A DNA stretch of 64,000 nucleotides from Bacteroidales bacterium (GCA_024398105.1 JAKSJP010000001.1:124001-188000), one strand, 5' to 3'. Shown: positions 16,879 through 25,908, numbered from the stretch's first letter. Translations and numbers: made by a program. The notes: generated from the letters alone by a model not told the origin.

Positions 16879-17892
16879 ATGAAATTGAGAAACATCATAC
16901 TTGGCGGGGCGATAGTCCTCGCAGCAGCAGGATGCGCGAAGAACGTCATCACATCCTCAAATGAACAGACCAGGCTTTATATCGAGGCCTGGCTGAAGCA
17001 GAACTATCCAGATGCGACAAAGGAAGGAAACGGAATCTATGTACTTGAGAACAAAGAAGGTACAGGAAAGGTCTTCGACGGAGAGCCATATGCGTTCGTA
17101 TCATATACCGCATCCAGCATGGACGGAACCATCTCAGCCACGACAGACGAGAAGATATCCCAGCAGATAGGTACATATGACCCTGCCGGTACATATGGCG
17201 GCAAAATATGGTACACAGAAGGCAAGTCCCTTACTGTCGGCATCGAGGACATACTCAAGGGCATGAAGGTCGGTGGCACCAAGAAGGCACTCGTTCCAGG
17301 CTGGCTTGCCGTGAACGAAAGAAAGGACAAAGCCGAGGATTATTTCAAGAACACCAAGAACACAGGCTCTACAGGAATATACGAGATCACACTCATCGAC
17401 GTGATGAAGGATGTGACAGAATGGGAGACGAAGCAGCTTGAGGACTATTTCGTCAAGACATATGGAGCAAAGCTTGACACTGTAAAGGCAGGATACTACT
17501 ACAAGCAGTTCAAGGCTCCTACCGGAGAGACTTTCAAGAAAGACACTTCTTATTATATCAACTATACAGGAAGGCTTCTCAACGGAAGGGTGTTCGACAC
17601 CACCATCAAGGACACAGCCAAGAAGTATGACATCTACAGCTCTTCAAAGACATATGTGCCTGTGAAGATCAAGATGGCCGAGGAAACCGAGGACATCAAG
17701 ATGGTGACGAACGGCAACGAGTCGACAGTGATCACCGGTTTCCAGTACATCCTTTCCAAGCTTGGACCTTTCGAGAAAGGAACCGGATATTTCGTCTCGC
17801 AGCTTGGATATGGCTCGAGCGGATCAGGCAACACCATCCTGCCATTCACTCCTCTGATGTTTGAAATCGAAGTAACAGCAGAGCCGGAGTAA
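16879..17892 (+). CDS. Lipoprotein with two tandem FKBP-like domains
   Basis: 337 residues from ATG 16879; an upstream in-frame ATG at 16849 lies inside the previous gene and would put ten polar residues before the signal. Lipobox LAAAGC. Domain 1 (about 55-160) has AFVSYTASSMDGTI and IEDILKGMKVGGTKKALVP; domain 2 (about 205-335) has YYINYTGRLLNGRVFDTT, GFQYILSKLGPFEKG and LGYGSSGSG. Both are divergent from classical FKBP; domain 2 keeps FD but has Phe where Trp is usual. Paired with the preceding FKBP-like lipoprotein, it is probably an outer-membrane folding factor. Its TAA overlaps the MATE start by one base. Confidence 0.82.
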   Translation: MKLRNIILGGAIVLAAAGCAKNVITSSNEQTRLYIEAWLKQNYPDATKEGNGIYVLENKEGTGKVFDGEPYAFVSYTASSMDGTISATTDEKISQQIGTYDPAGTYGGKIWYTEGKSLTVGIEDILKGMKVGGTKKALVPGWLAVNERKDKAEDYFKNTKNTGSTGIYEITLIDVMKDVTEWETKQLEDYFVKTYGAKLDTVKAGYYYKQFKAPTGETFKKDTSYYINYTGRLLNGRVFDTTIKDTAKKYDIYSSSKTYVPVKIKMAEETEDIKMVTNGNESTVITGFQYILSKLGPFEKGTGYFVSQLGYGSSGSGNTILPFTPLMFEIEVTAEPE

Positions 17893-19286
17893 TGGTAACA
17901 GGAGTCATCCCTACAGAACTAGGCACCAGAAGAATCGGTACGCTCCTTAAAGAATATGCAGTCCCTGGCATCATCGCCATGACTGCATCTTCTTTATATA
18001 ATATGGTCGACAGCATCTACATCGGCCACATCAAGGAAGTCGGTTCGTATGCGATCTCAGGCCTTGCCGTCACATTCCCTCTGATGAACCTCTCCACCGC
18101 CCTGGGCACACTCGTGGGCGTCGGAGCGGCTACGATGATGTCAGTGCTTCTCGGACAGAAGAACTACGACGCAGCCAACAAGGTGCTTGCGAACGAGGTC
18201 ACCCTGAACACAATCATCGGTATTCTCTTCACGACCATAGTCCTCTGTTTCCTGGACCCGATCCTCACATTCTTCGGAGCCAGCCAGAATACCCTGCCAT
18301 TCGCAAGGGACTATATGAGCATCCTGCTCTACGGCAATGTCGTGACCCATCTCTACTTCGGACTCAACAACCTCATCAGGGCCGCAGGAAATCCGAAGCT
18401 CGCCATGAGGCTCACACTCTTCACAGTCATCTCGAACAGCATTCTGGATCCGATCTTCATTTTCGGTCTGGGATTAGGAATCAAGGGAGCCGCCATCGCG
18501 ACGGTCCTCTGCCAGTTGATGTCACTCAGCTATTCTCTCTGGTATTTCAGCGACCAGAAGAAGTTCCTCCACCTGCCGAAGTCCTTCTTCCTCTTCAACG
18601 CCAGAGTCGCTTATTCAATGCTCACTGTCGGAATGGGTCCGTTCCTCATGAACGCGGCTGCATGCCTGGTGACTCTCTTCGTCAACCAGCAGCTTCTCAA
18701 GTACGGAGGCGACCTCGGCATCGGAGCCTATGGAATCGTGAACAGGATATCGTTCCTGTTCGTGATGATCGTAATGGGATTCAACCAGGGAATGCAGCCT
18801 ATCGCAGGATATAATTTCGGAGCCAGGAAATACAGCAGAGTGAAGGATGTATACATGCTTACCATGAAGTTCGCCACGCTCATCATGTGCATGGGATTCC
18901 TCATCGCAGAGATCTGTCCCGGCACCGCCGTGTCGATCTTCACGAACGATCCCGAGCTGAAGGACATCGCGACAAAGGGCATCAGGCTCATGAACGTAGC
19001 CTTCCCTATCATCGGTTTCCAGATGGTCTCCACCAATCTTTTCCAATGTCTTGGAATGGTCAACAAGTCCATCTTCCTGTCCCTCACCCGTCAGCTTCTC
19101 TTCCTGATCCCGGCACTATACCTTCTCCCTCTTTCCCTTGATGTCAAGGGTGTATGGCTGAGCTATCCGACCGCGGACCTCCTATCGACTTTCGCAACCT
19201 TGTTCTTCATGGTGAAGCTCCTGAAGAACCTCAGGAAGCTCAATGACGGTGATGACCCGACGATACTGGGAAGCAAGATAAGATAA
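17892..19286 (+). CDS. MATE-family multidrug efflux transporter
   Basis: 464 residues with about twelve hydrophobic segments in two homologous halves. It shows the hallmarks of the MATE/NorM-MepA family: an N-terminal LKEYAVPGIIAMTASSLYNMVDSI-type helix 1, LGTLVGVGAATMMSVLLGQ, and FNQGMQPIAGYNFGAR in the second half. These proteins export cationic compounds in exchange for Na+ or H+ across the inner membrane; the substrate is unknown. The ATG overlaps the TAA of the tandem FKBP gene, so translation is coupled. Confidence 0.92.
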   Translation: MVTGVIPTELGTRRIGTLLKEYAVPGIIAMTASSLYNMVDSIYIGHIKEVGSYAISGLAVTFPLMNLSTALGTLVGVGAATMMSVLLGQKNYDAANKVLANEVTLNTIIGILFTTIVLCFLDPILTFFGASQNTLPFARDYMSILLYGNVVTHLYFGLNNLIRAAGNPKLAMRLTLFTVISNSILDPIFIFGLGLGIKGAAIATVLCQLMSLSYSLWYFSDQKKFLHLPKSFFLFNARVAYSMLTVGMGPFLMNAAACLVTLFVNQQLLKYGGDLGIGAYGIVNRISFLFVMIVMGFNQGMQPIAGYNFGARKYSRVKDVYMLTMKFATLIMCMGFLIAEICPGTAVSIFTNDPELKDIATKGIRLMNVAFPIIGFQMVSTNLFQCLGMVNKSIFLSLTRQLLFLIPALYLLPLSLDVKGVWLSYPTADLLSTFATLFFMVKLLKNLRKLNDGDDPTILGSKIR

Positions 19287-19317
19287 CACCATAGAAACAA
19301 CGAAAAGGACTTAATAG

Positions 19318-20592
19318 ATGAGAAAAAGCACAGCAATGTTCTGTGCCGCACTTGCGGCCATGGCCATATCCAGCGCCAGCGCCTGTTCACGCAACAAGGA
19401 AGAGGAGCCAAGGAACGCCACACAGCTCAACAGTTATCTGACCAACGAGCTCTCTGACACCACTGCTCTGGCAGGGCTGGACAAGAAGGTCGACGCTTTC
19501 ATGAAGGAATGGCAGCTCAAGGGCGTTTCTCTTTCTATAATGCGCAACGATTCCCTGCTCTACGCCAAGGGATACGGATGGGCTGACGAAGCGGCGAAGG
19601 TCACCATGGAACCGTACCACCTGCTCAGGCTTGCGTCGGTGTCAAAGCTCGTGACCGCCACCGGTATCATGGTACTCCAGGACCAGGGCAAGGTGCACCT
19701 GAGCGACAAGGTGTTCGGCGAAGGAGGAATACTCGGCGAGGAACCATACTCGAAGTCAATCAAGGACGCCAACTACTATAAGATCACAGTAGAGGACCTC
19801 CTCAGACACAAAGGAGGATTCACACAGGCCGGCGGAGACCCTATGTTCTCCACAAGGACCGTAATGGCCAACAACGGCCTCAAGACCGCTCCGGACAACG
19901 ACAAGCTTCTCGAGTGCGTACTCAAGAAGAAAGTCAACTTCATGCCTGGCACTTCCCAGTCATACTCGAACCTCGGATACCTGATCCTCAGCAAGGTCAT
20001 CGAGAAGGCAAGCGGCATGAGCTACGAGGAATTCATCCAGGAAAACGTCTTCAAGCCATCTGGAATCGAGGATTTCAAGATTGCCAACAACTACTACAAG
20101 GAGAAGTACGACAACGAGGTAAGGTACTACGTCCCTGTCAACGAGAAACCAGTCCCTGAATACAACAACAGCGGAAAGATGGTGACCCGCTGCTATGGCG
20201 GAAACGATATCCACAACCTCTCCGGCGCCGGCGCATGGGTAGCCTCTGTCCCTGAACTCATGAAGTTCGTCGCATCTATCGACGGACGTCCTGAGATTCC
20301 GGACATCATAAGCAAAGAGAGCTTCGAGGCGATGATCGAGTACTTTGACGAAGAGACCTACTCCCTCGGATGGAACGACACCAGACCTGACTCAGGATGG
20401 ATGCGCTCAGGTTCATTCTCCGGCACAAGCGCACTCATAAAGTACTTCCCGGACGGAGAATGCTGGATCATGGTTACCAACACCAGCAGCTGGCGCGGGA
20501 GTTCATTCTCACGCACCATCTCAAGCTGGTTCAGCGAAATGCGCAGGAGCTATTCGAAGTCGCTTCCTGCAAGGGATTTCTTCTACGATTAG
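19318..20592 (+). CDS. Serine hydrolase, class C beta-lactamase family lipoprotein
   Basis: 424 residues. Signal with lipobox-like SASAC. The beta-lactamase/PBP4* fold is shown by the SxxK motif SVSK (RLASVSKLV), which holds the nucleophilic Ser and general-base Lys, and by the YSN triad in SQSYSNLGYLILS. The third motif appears as RSGSFSGTSALI. Such secreted proteins act as esterases, D-amino peptidases or carboxypeptidases; true beta-lactam resistance is unlikely to be inferable. It may be transcribed with the upstream MATE gene (31-base gap). Its stop overlaps the ackA stop by four bases in convergent orientation. Confidence 0.88.
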   Translation: MRKSTAMFCAALAAMAISSASACSRNKEEEPRNATQLNSYLTNELSDTTALAGLDKKVDAFMKEWQLKGVSLSIMRNDSLLYAKGYGWADEAAKVTMEPYHLLRLASVSKLVTATGIMVLQDQGKVHLSDKVFGEGGILGEEPYSKSIKDANYYKITVEDLLRHKGGFTQAGGDPMFSTRTVMANNGLKTAPDNDKLLECVLKKKVNFMPGTSQSYSNLGYLILSKVIEKASGMSYEEFIQENVFKPSGIEDFKIANNYYKEKYDNEVRYYVPVNEKPVPEYNNSGKMVTRCYGGNDIHNLSGAGAWVASVPELMKFVASIDGRPEIPDIISKESFEAMIEYFDEETYSLGWNDTRPDSGWMRSGSFSGTSALIKYFPDGECWIMVTNTSSWRGSSFSRTISSWFSEMRRSYSKSLPARDFFYD

Positions 20593-21803
20593 TCCTCGAG
20601 GCTGCTTACGATATGCATCGTGTCGCGGGCGATCACGAGCTCCTCGTCTGTGCAGATGACTGCTGCCTTGACTGCAGACTCAGGAAGGGTGATCATCACA
20701 TCCTTCTGGCCTGAAGCATTCACATCATAGTCGAACTGAAGTCCGAGATATGTGAGGTTCTCGCAGATACGACGGCGGAGACGTGGGTTGTTCTCACCGA
20801 TACCACCTGTGAAGAGGATGAGGTCCACACCGTTCATCTCAGCCACGAACATACCGATGTTCTTGATGATGTCGAAGGTGAGTTTCTTGAATACGAGCTT
20901 TGCCTTAGGGTCACCCTCAGAAGCGAGCACATTGAGGTCACGGGCATCAGAAGACTTGCCTGAGAGACCGAGGAAGCCGCTCTTCTTGTTCATGATGGTA
21001 GTCATCTCGTCCGGAGTAAGGTTCTCCTTCTTCATGAGGTAAGGGACGATGTTTGCGTCAATGTTACCGCAGCGGGTACCCATGATCATACCCTCAAGAG
21101 GTGTGAAGCCCATTGTGGTATCCACTACCTTGCCGTTCTGGATTGCAGTGATCGAGCTGCCGTTTCCGAGGTGGCAGGTGATGATCTTTGAATTCTCAAG
21201 GTCTACGCCGGCAAGCTTAGCACCCTTCTGGGAAACGAACTGATGACTTGTACCGTGGGCACCATACCTACGTACGCCATACTTCTCGTAGTACTCGTAT
21301 GGAAGCGCATACATGTATGCGTGTGGGAGCATTGTCTGATGGAATGCGGTATCGAAGGTCACTACCTGAGGGACTGAAGGGATCACAGCCTGGACAGCTC
21401 TGATACCAAGGATATGCGCAGGATTGTGGAGCGGTGCGAAGTCGCAGCAGATCTGGATCTTCTCCATCACGTCCTCATTGACGAGGGCGCTGCCTGAGAA
21501 ATACTCACCTCCGTGCACTACTCTGTGGCCTACAGCCTCGATGTCCTCCACAGACTCGAGCACACCTGTCTCCTTGTCTGTAAGAGCATTGAGTACGAGC
21601 TCCATACCTACCTTATGGTCTGCGATAGGGAGTTCAGTCACGATCTTGTCCTTTCCTGCAGGAGCATACTGGAAAATACCGCTAGGAAGACCGATCTTCT
21701 CTACAATACCTTTTGCGATGAGATCATATACGTCATCGCCCTTCATGTCAAGAAGCTGATACTTGATAGAAGAGCTTCCGCAATTGATTACTAGAATGAT
21801 CAT
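20589..21803 (-). CDS. ackA: Acetate kinase
   Basis: 404 residues; interconverts acetate + ATP and acetyl phosphate + ADP, giving substrate-level ATP in fermentation. Signature sequences are all present: VINCGSSSIKYQ (N-terminus), TFDTAFHQTMLP, GAHGTSH, CHLGNGSSITAI, GFTPLEGMIMGTRCGNID and FTGGIGENN. In most Bacteroidetes ackA follows pta, but here the upstream neighbour is the divergent comEC and the downstream one the convergent hydrolase, so pta must be elsewhere. A near-perfect promoter lies at 21838-21868. Confidence 0.97.
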   Translation of the reverse strand: MIILVINCGSSSIKYQLLDMKGDDVYDLIAKGIVEKIGLPSGIFQYAPAGKDKIVTELPIADHKVGMELVLNALTDKETGVLESVEDIEAVGHRVVHGGEYFSGSALVNEDVMEKIQICCDFAPLHNPAHILGIRAVQAVIPSVPQVVTFDTAFHQTMLPHAYMYALPYEYYEKYGVRRYGAHGTSHQFVSQKGAKLAGVDLENSKIITCHLGNGSSITAIQNGKVVDTTMGFTPLEGMIMGTRCGNIDANIVPYLMKKENLTPDEMTTIMNKKSGFLGLSGKSSDARDLNVLASEGDPKAKLVFKKLTFDIIKNIGMFVAEMNGVDLILFTGGIGENNPRLRRRICENLTYLGLQFDYDVNASGQKDVMITLPESAVKAAVICTDEELVIARDTMHIVSSLED

Positions 21804-21837
21804 AATATCTATTGTTGTTTTTTTCTGATTGGGCCAG

Positions 21838-21868
21838 CAAATTTACAAATATTCACTATTTTAGCAAA
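21838..21868 (-). promoter_or_regulatory. ackA promoter
   Basis: Minus strand: TTTG (21865-21868), 19-base spacer, TAAATTTG (21838-21845), an exact match to the two-box Bacteroidetes consensus, followed by a T/A-rich leader of about 30 bases before the ackA ATG. Confidence 0.82.
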
Positions 21869-21890
21869 GAACTAACAAGTGAACTTGGAC

Positions 21891-22991
21891 ATGCGAGGCG
21901 AAAGGATCGAGGCGTTGAGCGTCATGTATGCCGTCGGAGTGGCTTCCGGAGCCGCCCTATGTGCCGTCTTCCCAGGTCCTTGGACGCCGGTTTCCGCTGT
22001 CTCCGCCGGTTTTTTCCTCTTTCTCCTTATGACCATGGCAACCCGTCCCAGGGATATACGCCTCATCCTTGGCATATACCTCGCAGCGGGAATGTTCTGC
22101 TTCTGCACGGCCAACGCCGGAAAGCTGTGGAGCGAAGGTACCATGGACCCGTTGACAGAAGCGGCGACGTCGTCCGCCGAGGCGGTCAAAGGCGTGATCG
22201 ATGCCATCCCATACAATGACCCTCAGACAAACGCCCTGGTGAAAGCCCTGATCACGGGCGACAGAAGCGGAATCAGCCGCGGGACGACAGCCGTGTTCCG
22301 GGAAAGCGGTGCATCCCACATCCTAGCCCTTTCCGGAATGCATCTGGGGATAATCTATATGGTCCTGCTATGGATCATGGCACCTCTGGGCAACGCCCCT
22401 GCCGCAAGGAAGGTCCGCTGCTTCGCGACGATCGCCGTCACCCTTTTCTATTCGGTCGCGACAGGCTTCTCCCCTTCGATCACGAGGGCTTTCCTTTTCA
22501 TCGCGATAAATGAGATCCTGAAGCTCATCGGCAGGAAGAAAAGTCCCGTCAGGGTATTCTGCATAGCCCTGTTCATCCAGCTGGTGATGGATCCTCTGGT
22601 GATCAGTTCCGTAGGGTTCCAGCTTTCCTACCTCGCGATGTGCGGAATCACTCTGCTCTATCCCAGGCTATACTCCTGGTACCCACATGACAGGATGCGC
22701 AATGGGAAGACTGTGCTCGACCTTCCGGGCAAGATCTGGCAAGGTGCCGCGCTCAGCATTTCCTGCCAGGTCTTTACGGCGCCTCTTGTCTGGATCCGTT
22801 TCCATTCCTTCCCCACATACTTCCTGATGACAAATCTGCTGGCGATGCCTATAACCTCGGTTGTGATGATACTGTCCGTCCTGACTGTGACCCTTTCGGC
22901 CATGGGATGCTGTCCTGACCTGCTAGTGGCCGCAGATGAAAGAACGGTCAGCACCCTGAGATGGGTACTGACCGTGATATCAGAAATGTAG
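21891..22991 (+). CDS. comEC: ComEC/Rec2-family DNA-uptake channel, short form
   Basis: 366 residues from ATG 21891; a GTG four codons upstream (21879) is possible. The Competence domain is clear: VKALITGDRSGISRGTTAVF, then ESGASHILALSGMHLGIIYM, followed by about seven membrane helices including RAFLFIAINEIL, VGFQLSYLAMCGITLLYP and TNLLAMPITSVVMILSVL. Typical Bacteroidetes ComEC proteins are about twice this length, with a larger N-terminal DUF4131 domain and more C-terminal sequence. Here the N-terminal domain is reduced to about 100 residues and the protein ends soon after the core. ComEC moves single-stranded DNA across the inner membrane; dprA lies at the end of this window. Confidence 0.85.
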   Translation: MRGERIEALSVMYAVGVASGAALCAVFPGPWTPVSAVSAGFFLFLLMTMATRPRDIRLILGIYLAAGMFCFCTANAGKLWSEGTMDPLTEAATSSAEAVKGVIDAIPYNDPQTNALVKALITGDRSGISRGTTAVFRESGASHILALSGMHLGIIYMVLLWIMAPLGNAPAARKVRCFATIAVTLFYSVATGFSPSITRAFLFIAINEILKLIGRKKSPVRVFCIALFIQLVMDPLVISSVGFQLSYLAMCGITLLYPRLYSWYPHDRMRNGKTVLDLPGKIWQGAALSISCQVFTAPLVWIRFHSFPTYFLMTNLLAMPITSVVMILSVLTVTLSAMGCCPDLLVAADERTVSTLRWVLTVISEM

Positions 22992-23002
22992 CTTAAGACC
23001 GT

Positions 23003-23818
23003 CTACCAGCTTCCGCTCGCTCCGCCTCCGCCGAAATGGCCTCCTCCGAAGCCGCCGAAACCACCTCCGAAGCCACCTCCACCGAAGCTTCCTGTGCCTC
23101 CTCGGCCGGTGCCCCAGTCCCAGCTGTTGATAGGACCGATATAGACATGGCGTCCGAAATCAGAGCCAGAGCCTCCGCCCCAGCCACCGCCGCCGTGTCC
23201 TCTGCGATTTGTGATCTTGATAAGGATATACATCACCAGGAAGAAGAGGAACAGACGCAGGAGTATCTCCTTGACGTCATCCTCTGCGCTGCCATATTCC
23301 CTTGGCTGGGATATCTCCCCGCTGGCAAGATCCATCAGATCCTTGCATGCGGCGACAGTTCCCTCGTACATCTCTCCATTGCGGAAATGAGGGAGCAGGC
23401 TGTTGTCGATGATTCTCTTGCAGTAGATATCAGGGATCGCGCCCTCAAGGCCGTATCCCACCTGGATCGAGACTTCACCGCCCGAGCGTTCTGTCCTAGG
23501 CTTTATCAGAAGTACCACACCGTTGTTGAAAGCCTGGCCTCCTACGCCCCATTGCTCGCCTATCCTATAGGCATATGAGGCCGAGGTATCACCTTCCAGG
23601 TCCAGGACGGTCACTACAGTTATCTGGTTCGAGGTCGAATCGTCGAATGCCACGAGAGTGGACTCAAGCGCAGCGACCTGCGATGGGGTGAAGATTCCGG
23701 CAAAGTCGTTCACAAGACGCTCAGGCTGAGGCCTCTGAGGAAACGCCAGACAGACTGCAGCGTCCAAGGACAGCAGCAGTGCGACCAGTACCGCCTTCAT
23801 TGTGCCTCTTCTAGTCAT
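23003..23818 (-). CDS. TPM-domain membrane protein with glycine-rich tail (YgcG-like)
   Basis: 271 residues from ATG 23818, whose ATGACTAG overlaps the previous stop; an ATG at 23800 preceded by AGAGG is an equally credible start. Signal peptide ending CLA, then a TPM domain (about 25-180) with LVNDFAGIFTPSQVAALE and NNGVVLLIKP, a membrane helix (LFLFFLVMYILIKI), and a Gly/Phe-rich C-terminus ending GGGGASGSW, typical of YgcG proteins. TPM domains are linked to photosystem II repair in plants and appear with LemA in bacteria, but the biochemical role is unsettled. Last gene of the LemA-TPM-TPM unit. Confidence 0.87.
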   Translation of the reverse strand: MTRRGTMKAVLVALLLSLDAAVCLAFPQRPQPERLVNDFAGIFTPSQVAALESTLVAFDDSTSNQITVVTVLDLEGDTSASYAYRIGEQWGVGGQAFNNGVVLLIKPRTERSGGEVSIQVGYGLEGAIPDIYCKRIIDNSLLPHFRNGEMYEGTVAACKDLMDLASGEISQPREYGSAEDDVKEILLRLFLFFLVMYILIKITNRRGHGGGGWGGGSGSDFGRHVYIGPINSWDWGTGRGGTGSFGGGGFGGGFGGFGGGHFGGGGASGSW

Positions 23819-24260
23819 CCGCATCATCTCCGAAAGAAATATCATCAGGAAGCTCATTGACGTCGTCGTCCTGATATGGGAAATACGCCTTCAGCTTCTC
23901 CCCTACCATCTCGACGGCCTTGGTCAGGCCTTCGGCATTGCGCCCTTGGGCGAAGCACCCGGTCATCGTATCGCACACATCCTTCCAGAAACCCGCAGGG
24001 ACCTGGCTGTTTATGCCTTTGTCTCCGATGACCGCAAGCTTGCGGGATGAACAGGCCACATAGATCAACACGCCGTTGCGTGCTGCGGTAGAAGCCATGT
24101 TCAGTACATGAAAAGTCCTCAGAGCCTTTTCACGAGGATCTGAGGAGCACTTGTTGTCTATATGTATCCTGATTTCACCGGAAGTGCGATGTTCAGCTGC
24201 AATTATCGCAGCCGTGAGTGCAGAACACTCTTCCTTTGTAAGGAAATCACGCGCACGCAT
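23811..24260 (-). CDS. TPM-domain protein without signal peptide
   Basis: 149 residues. TPM-type core (EECSALTAAIIAAEHRTSGE, RNGVLIYVACSSRKLAVIGD, GFWKDVCDTMTGCFAQG) with a very acidic C-terminus (YQDDDVNELPDD onwards). No signal peptide or membrane helix is visible, so it is probably cytoplasmic or held to the membrane by partners. It lies 15 bases after lemA and overlaps the next TPM gene by 8 bases. This two-TPM arrangement behind lemA recurs in Bacteroidetes; the function is unknown. Confidence 0.82.
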   Translation of the reverse strand: MRARDFLTKEECSALTAAIIAAEHRTSGEIRIHIDNKCSSDPREKALRTFHVLNMASTAARNGVLIYVACSSRKLAVIGDKGINSQVPAGFWKDVCDTMTGCFAQGRNAEGLTKAVEMVGEKLKAYFPYQDDDVNELPDDISFGDDADD

Positions 24261-24275
24261 CTCCAGGAGTACGGA

Positions 24276-24866
24276 CTAGAATTCTACCTTCGGAGCATTC
24301 TCAGCACCTTCCGATGCCTTGAAATAGCCCTTGGTCCTGAGACCGAAGATTGAAGCGATGATATTGTCAGGGAACACCCTCACCTGCCTGTTGTAGGCAA
24401 GTGCCTCATCGTTGAACTTCTGGCGTTCGACTGCGATCCTGTTCTCTGTACCCTCAAGCTGAGCCTGAAGATCGGAGAAATTCTGGTTCGCCTTGAGGTC
24501 AGGATAGTTCTCTGCGATCGCGATAAGCCTTCCGAGAGCACCTGAGAGCTGGTTCTGCGCAGCCTGGAAAGCAGCGATGCTCTGCTCGTCAAGCTGGTCG
24601 GGAGAGACAGTCACCTTGGTGGCATTGGCTCTGGCAGCAGTCACTGCCTCAAGAGTCTCACGCTCATGTTCAGCATATCCCTTGACCGTAGCCACGAGAT
24701 TCGGAATAAGGTCCGCCCTACGCTGATAGACGTTCTCTACCTGTGCCCAGGCAGCGGTCACGCCTTCTTCAGACTGTACAAGACGGTTGTAGGTATTCTT
24801 GACCCAGACAAAGATTCCGAGCACCGCGACAGCGATGACGGCGATCACTATAAGCGACTTCTTCAT
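24276..24866 (-). CDS. lemA: LemA family protein
   Basis: 196 residues, normal length. One N-terminal membrane anchor (LIVIAVIAVAVLGIFVWV), then the LemA four-helix domain with the signature NRLVQSEEGVTAAWAQVENV, RRADLIPNLVATVKGYA and GTENRIAVERQKFNDEA. LemA proteins expose the domain outside the inner membrane; the molecular function is not established. It opens the LemA-TPM-TPM unit and starts two bases after the FISUMP lipoprotein stop, so all four may be co-transcribed. Confidence 0.94.
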   Translation of the reverse strand: MKKSLIVIAVIAVAVLGIFVWVKNTYNRLVQSEEGVTAAWAQVENVYQRRADLIPNLVATVKGYAEHERETLEAVTAARANATKVTVSPDQLDEQSIAAFQAAQNQLSGALGRLIAIAENYPDLKANQNFSDLQAQLEGTENRIAVERQKFNDEALAYNRQVRVFPDNIIASIFGLRTKGYFKASEGAENAPKVEF

Positions 24867-24868
24867 AC

Positions 24869-25861
24869 CTATTCAGTTTCTCTGACGCATCTTACTGAAG
24901 CGCCGAAATTGTCAAAATGTGAGCTTCCTACGATGACATCAGGCTGATCGACGTAGACGCTTACCATATACTTCTGCTCCTCATCGTAGTCTGATGAAGT
25001 CCAGAAAGTCGCATACTTGTTAGTTCCGGCATATCTCCAGTTGTCACCCTGTACTATAGCGTATCCGGCAGGAATCACATTGAGGCCTGTGGTATTGGTG
25101 ATCTTGACCGATGGCCAGTACTCCCACATCTTGTCGCCATTGAAATATGCATCGACCATAAGTTTTCCGGCAGCTCCCTTGAAATCGCCGCCGCAGACTG
25201 CCTTCCACTCGTCCATGGTAGGAAGTCTCCAGCCTTCAGGACATACAGTCTCAGCCTGCTCATAGGTATAGAGATTTCCGAAAAGACCTGTCATTGGAGT
25301 GCATCCCTCATAAGGCATGCCGACTGAAGCGTACTCAACATTGCTGTTCATCCAGTCAAGACCGCCGGCCGTCACATATGTATAGCTCACATCGTCACGC
25401 GGGTCAGTGATGGTCTTCTCACCTTCGGCAGCAGGAATGTTGCTGACCGACTCCTCCTTGACGATACAGATCTGGTTGCTTGCATACAGGCTGGTGTATC
25501 CCTCAGCGAACATCACGCAGGTCAGGGTGAAGGTACTCATCAGGTCAGGGATGGTCAGTACAAGACGTCCGTCGTTCTTAGCAGGATCGTCCTTCAGATG
25601 CTTGGTAGTATCGGTCTTTTCCATCACTGTCTTAGGAGAAGCCCTCCATAAGATACCATACTGTCCGTCTTCCTTAGGATGGCTTCCACCCTTCGGAACC
25701 AGAGTGAGCACATCTCCCGGCTTCACATAGACAGGAGATGAATACTCAAGATATCCGTCGAGCGAAGGTACCGTCTTGTTCTCATCCTTCTTGCAGGAAA
25801 CGGCCATGAATGCAGCTGCGAGCGCTGCAAGAAGAGCTATATTCTTAACTTTGAAATTCAT
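24869..25861 (-). CDS. FISUMP-domain lipoprotein
   Basis: 330 residues from ATG 25861; the 24-codon in-frame extension upstream crosses the divergent apbE promoter and lacks signal character. Signal peptide with lipobox AVSC. The N-terminal half (about 25-165) is probably a beta-sandwich; the C-terminal half matches the FISUMP (Fibrobacter succinogenes major paralogous) domain, with GLDWMNSNVEYAS, CPEGWRLPTMDEWKAVCGG, GYAIVQGDNWRYAGTNKYA and the terminal GASVRCVRE. These are surface-type lipoproteins with no known activity. Its position just before lemA may only reflect packing. Confidence 0.82.
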   Translation of the reverse strand: MNFKVKNIALLAALAAAFMAVSCKKDENKTVPSLDGYLEYSSPVYVKPGDVLTLVPKGGSHPKEDGQYGILWRASPKTVMEKTDTTKHLKDDPAKNDGRLVLTIPDLMSTFTLTCVMFAEGYTSLYASNQICIVKEESVSNIPAAEGEKTITDPRDDVSYTYVTAGGLDWMNSNVEYASVGMPYEGCTPMTGLFGNLYTYEQAETVCPEGWRLPTMDEWKAVCGGDFKGAAGKLMVDAYFNGDKMWEYWPSVKITNTTGLNVIPAGYAIVQGDNWRYAGTNKYATFWTSSDYDEEQKYMVSVYVDQPDVIVGSSHFDNFGASVRCVRETE

Positions 25862-25908
25862 TCTGCGTAGTAATCTTAACAAAATACAAATATGCACATT
25901 TTTTCCTT

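Noticed and set aside
19318..20592. Antibiotic-resistance beta-lactamase
   Set aside because: The SxxK/YSN family includes many esterases and peptidases; nothing in the sequence shows lactam hydrolysis.
23036..23578. 180-codon Ala/Ser/Glu-rich frame opposite the TPM gene
   Set aside because: It reads the complement of the glycine-rich tail of the TPM protein and has no independent start signals.
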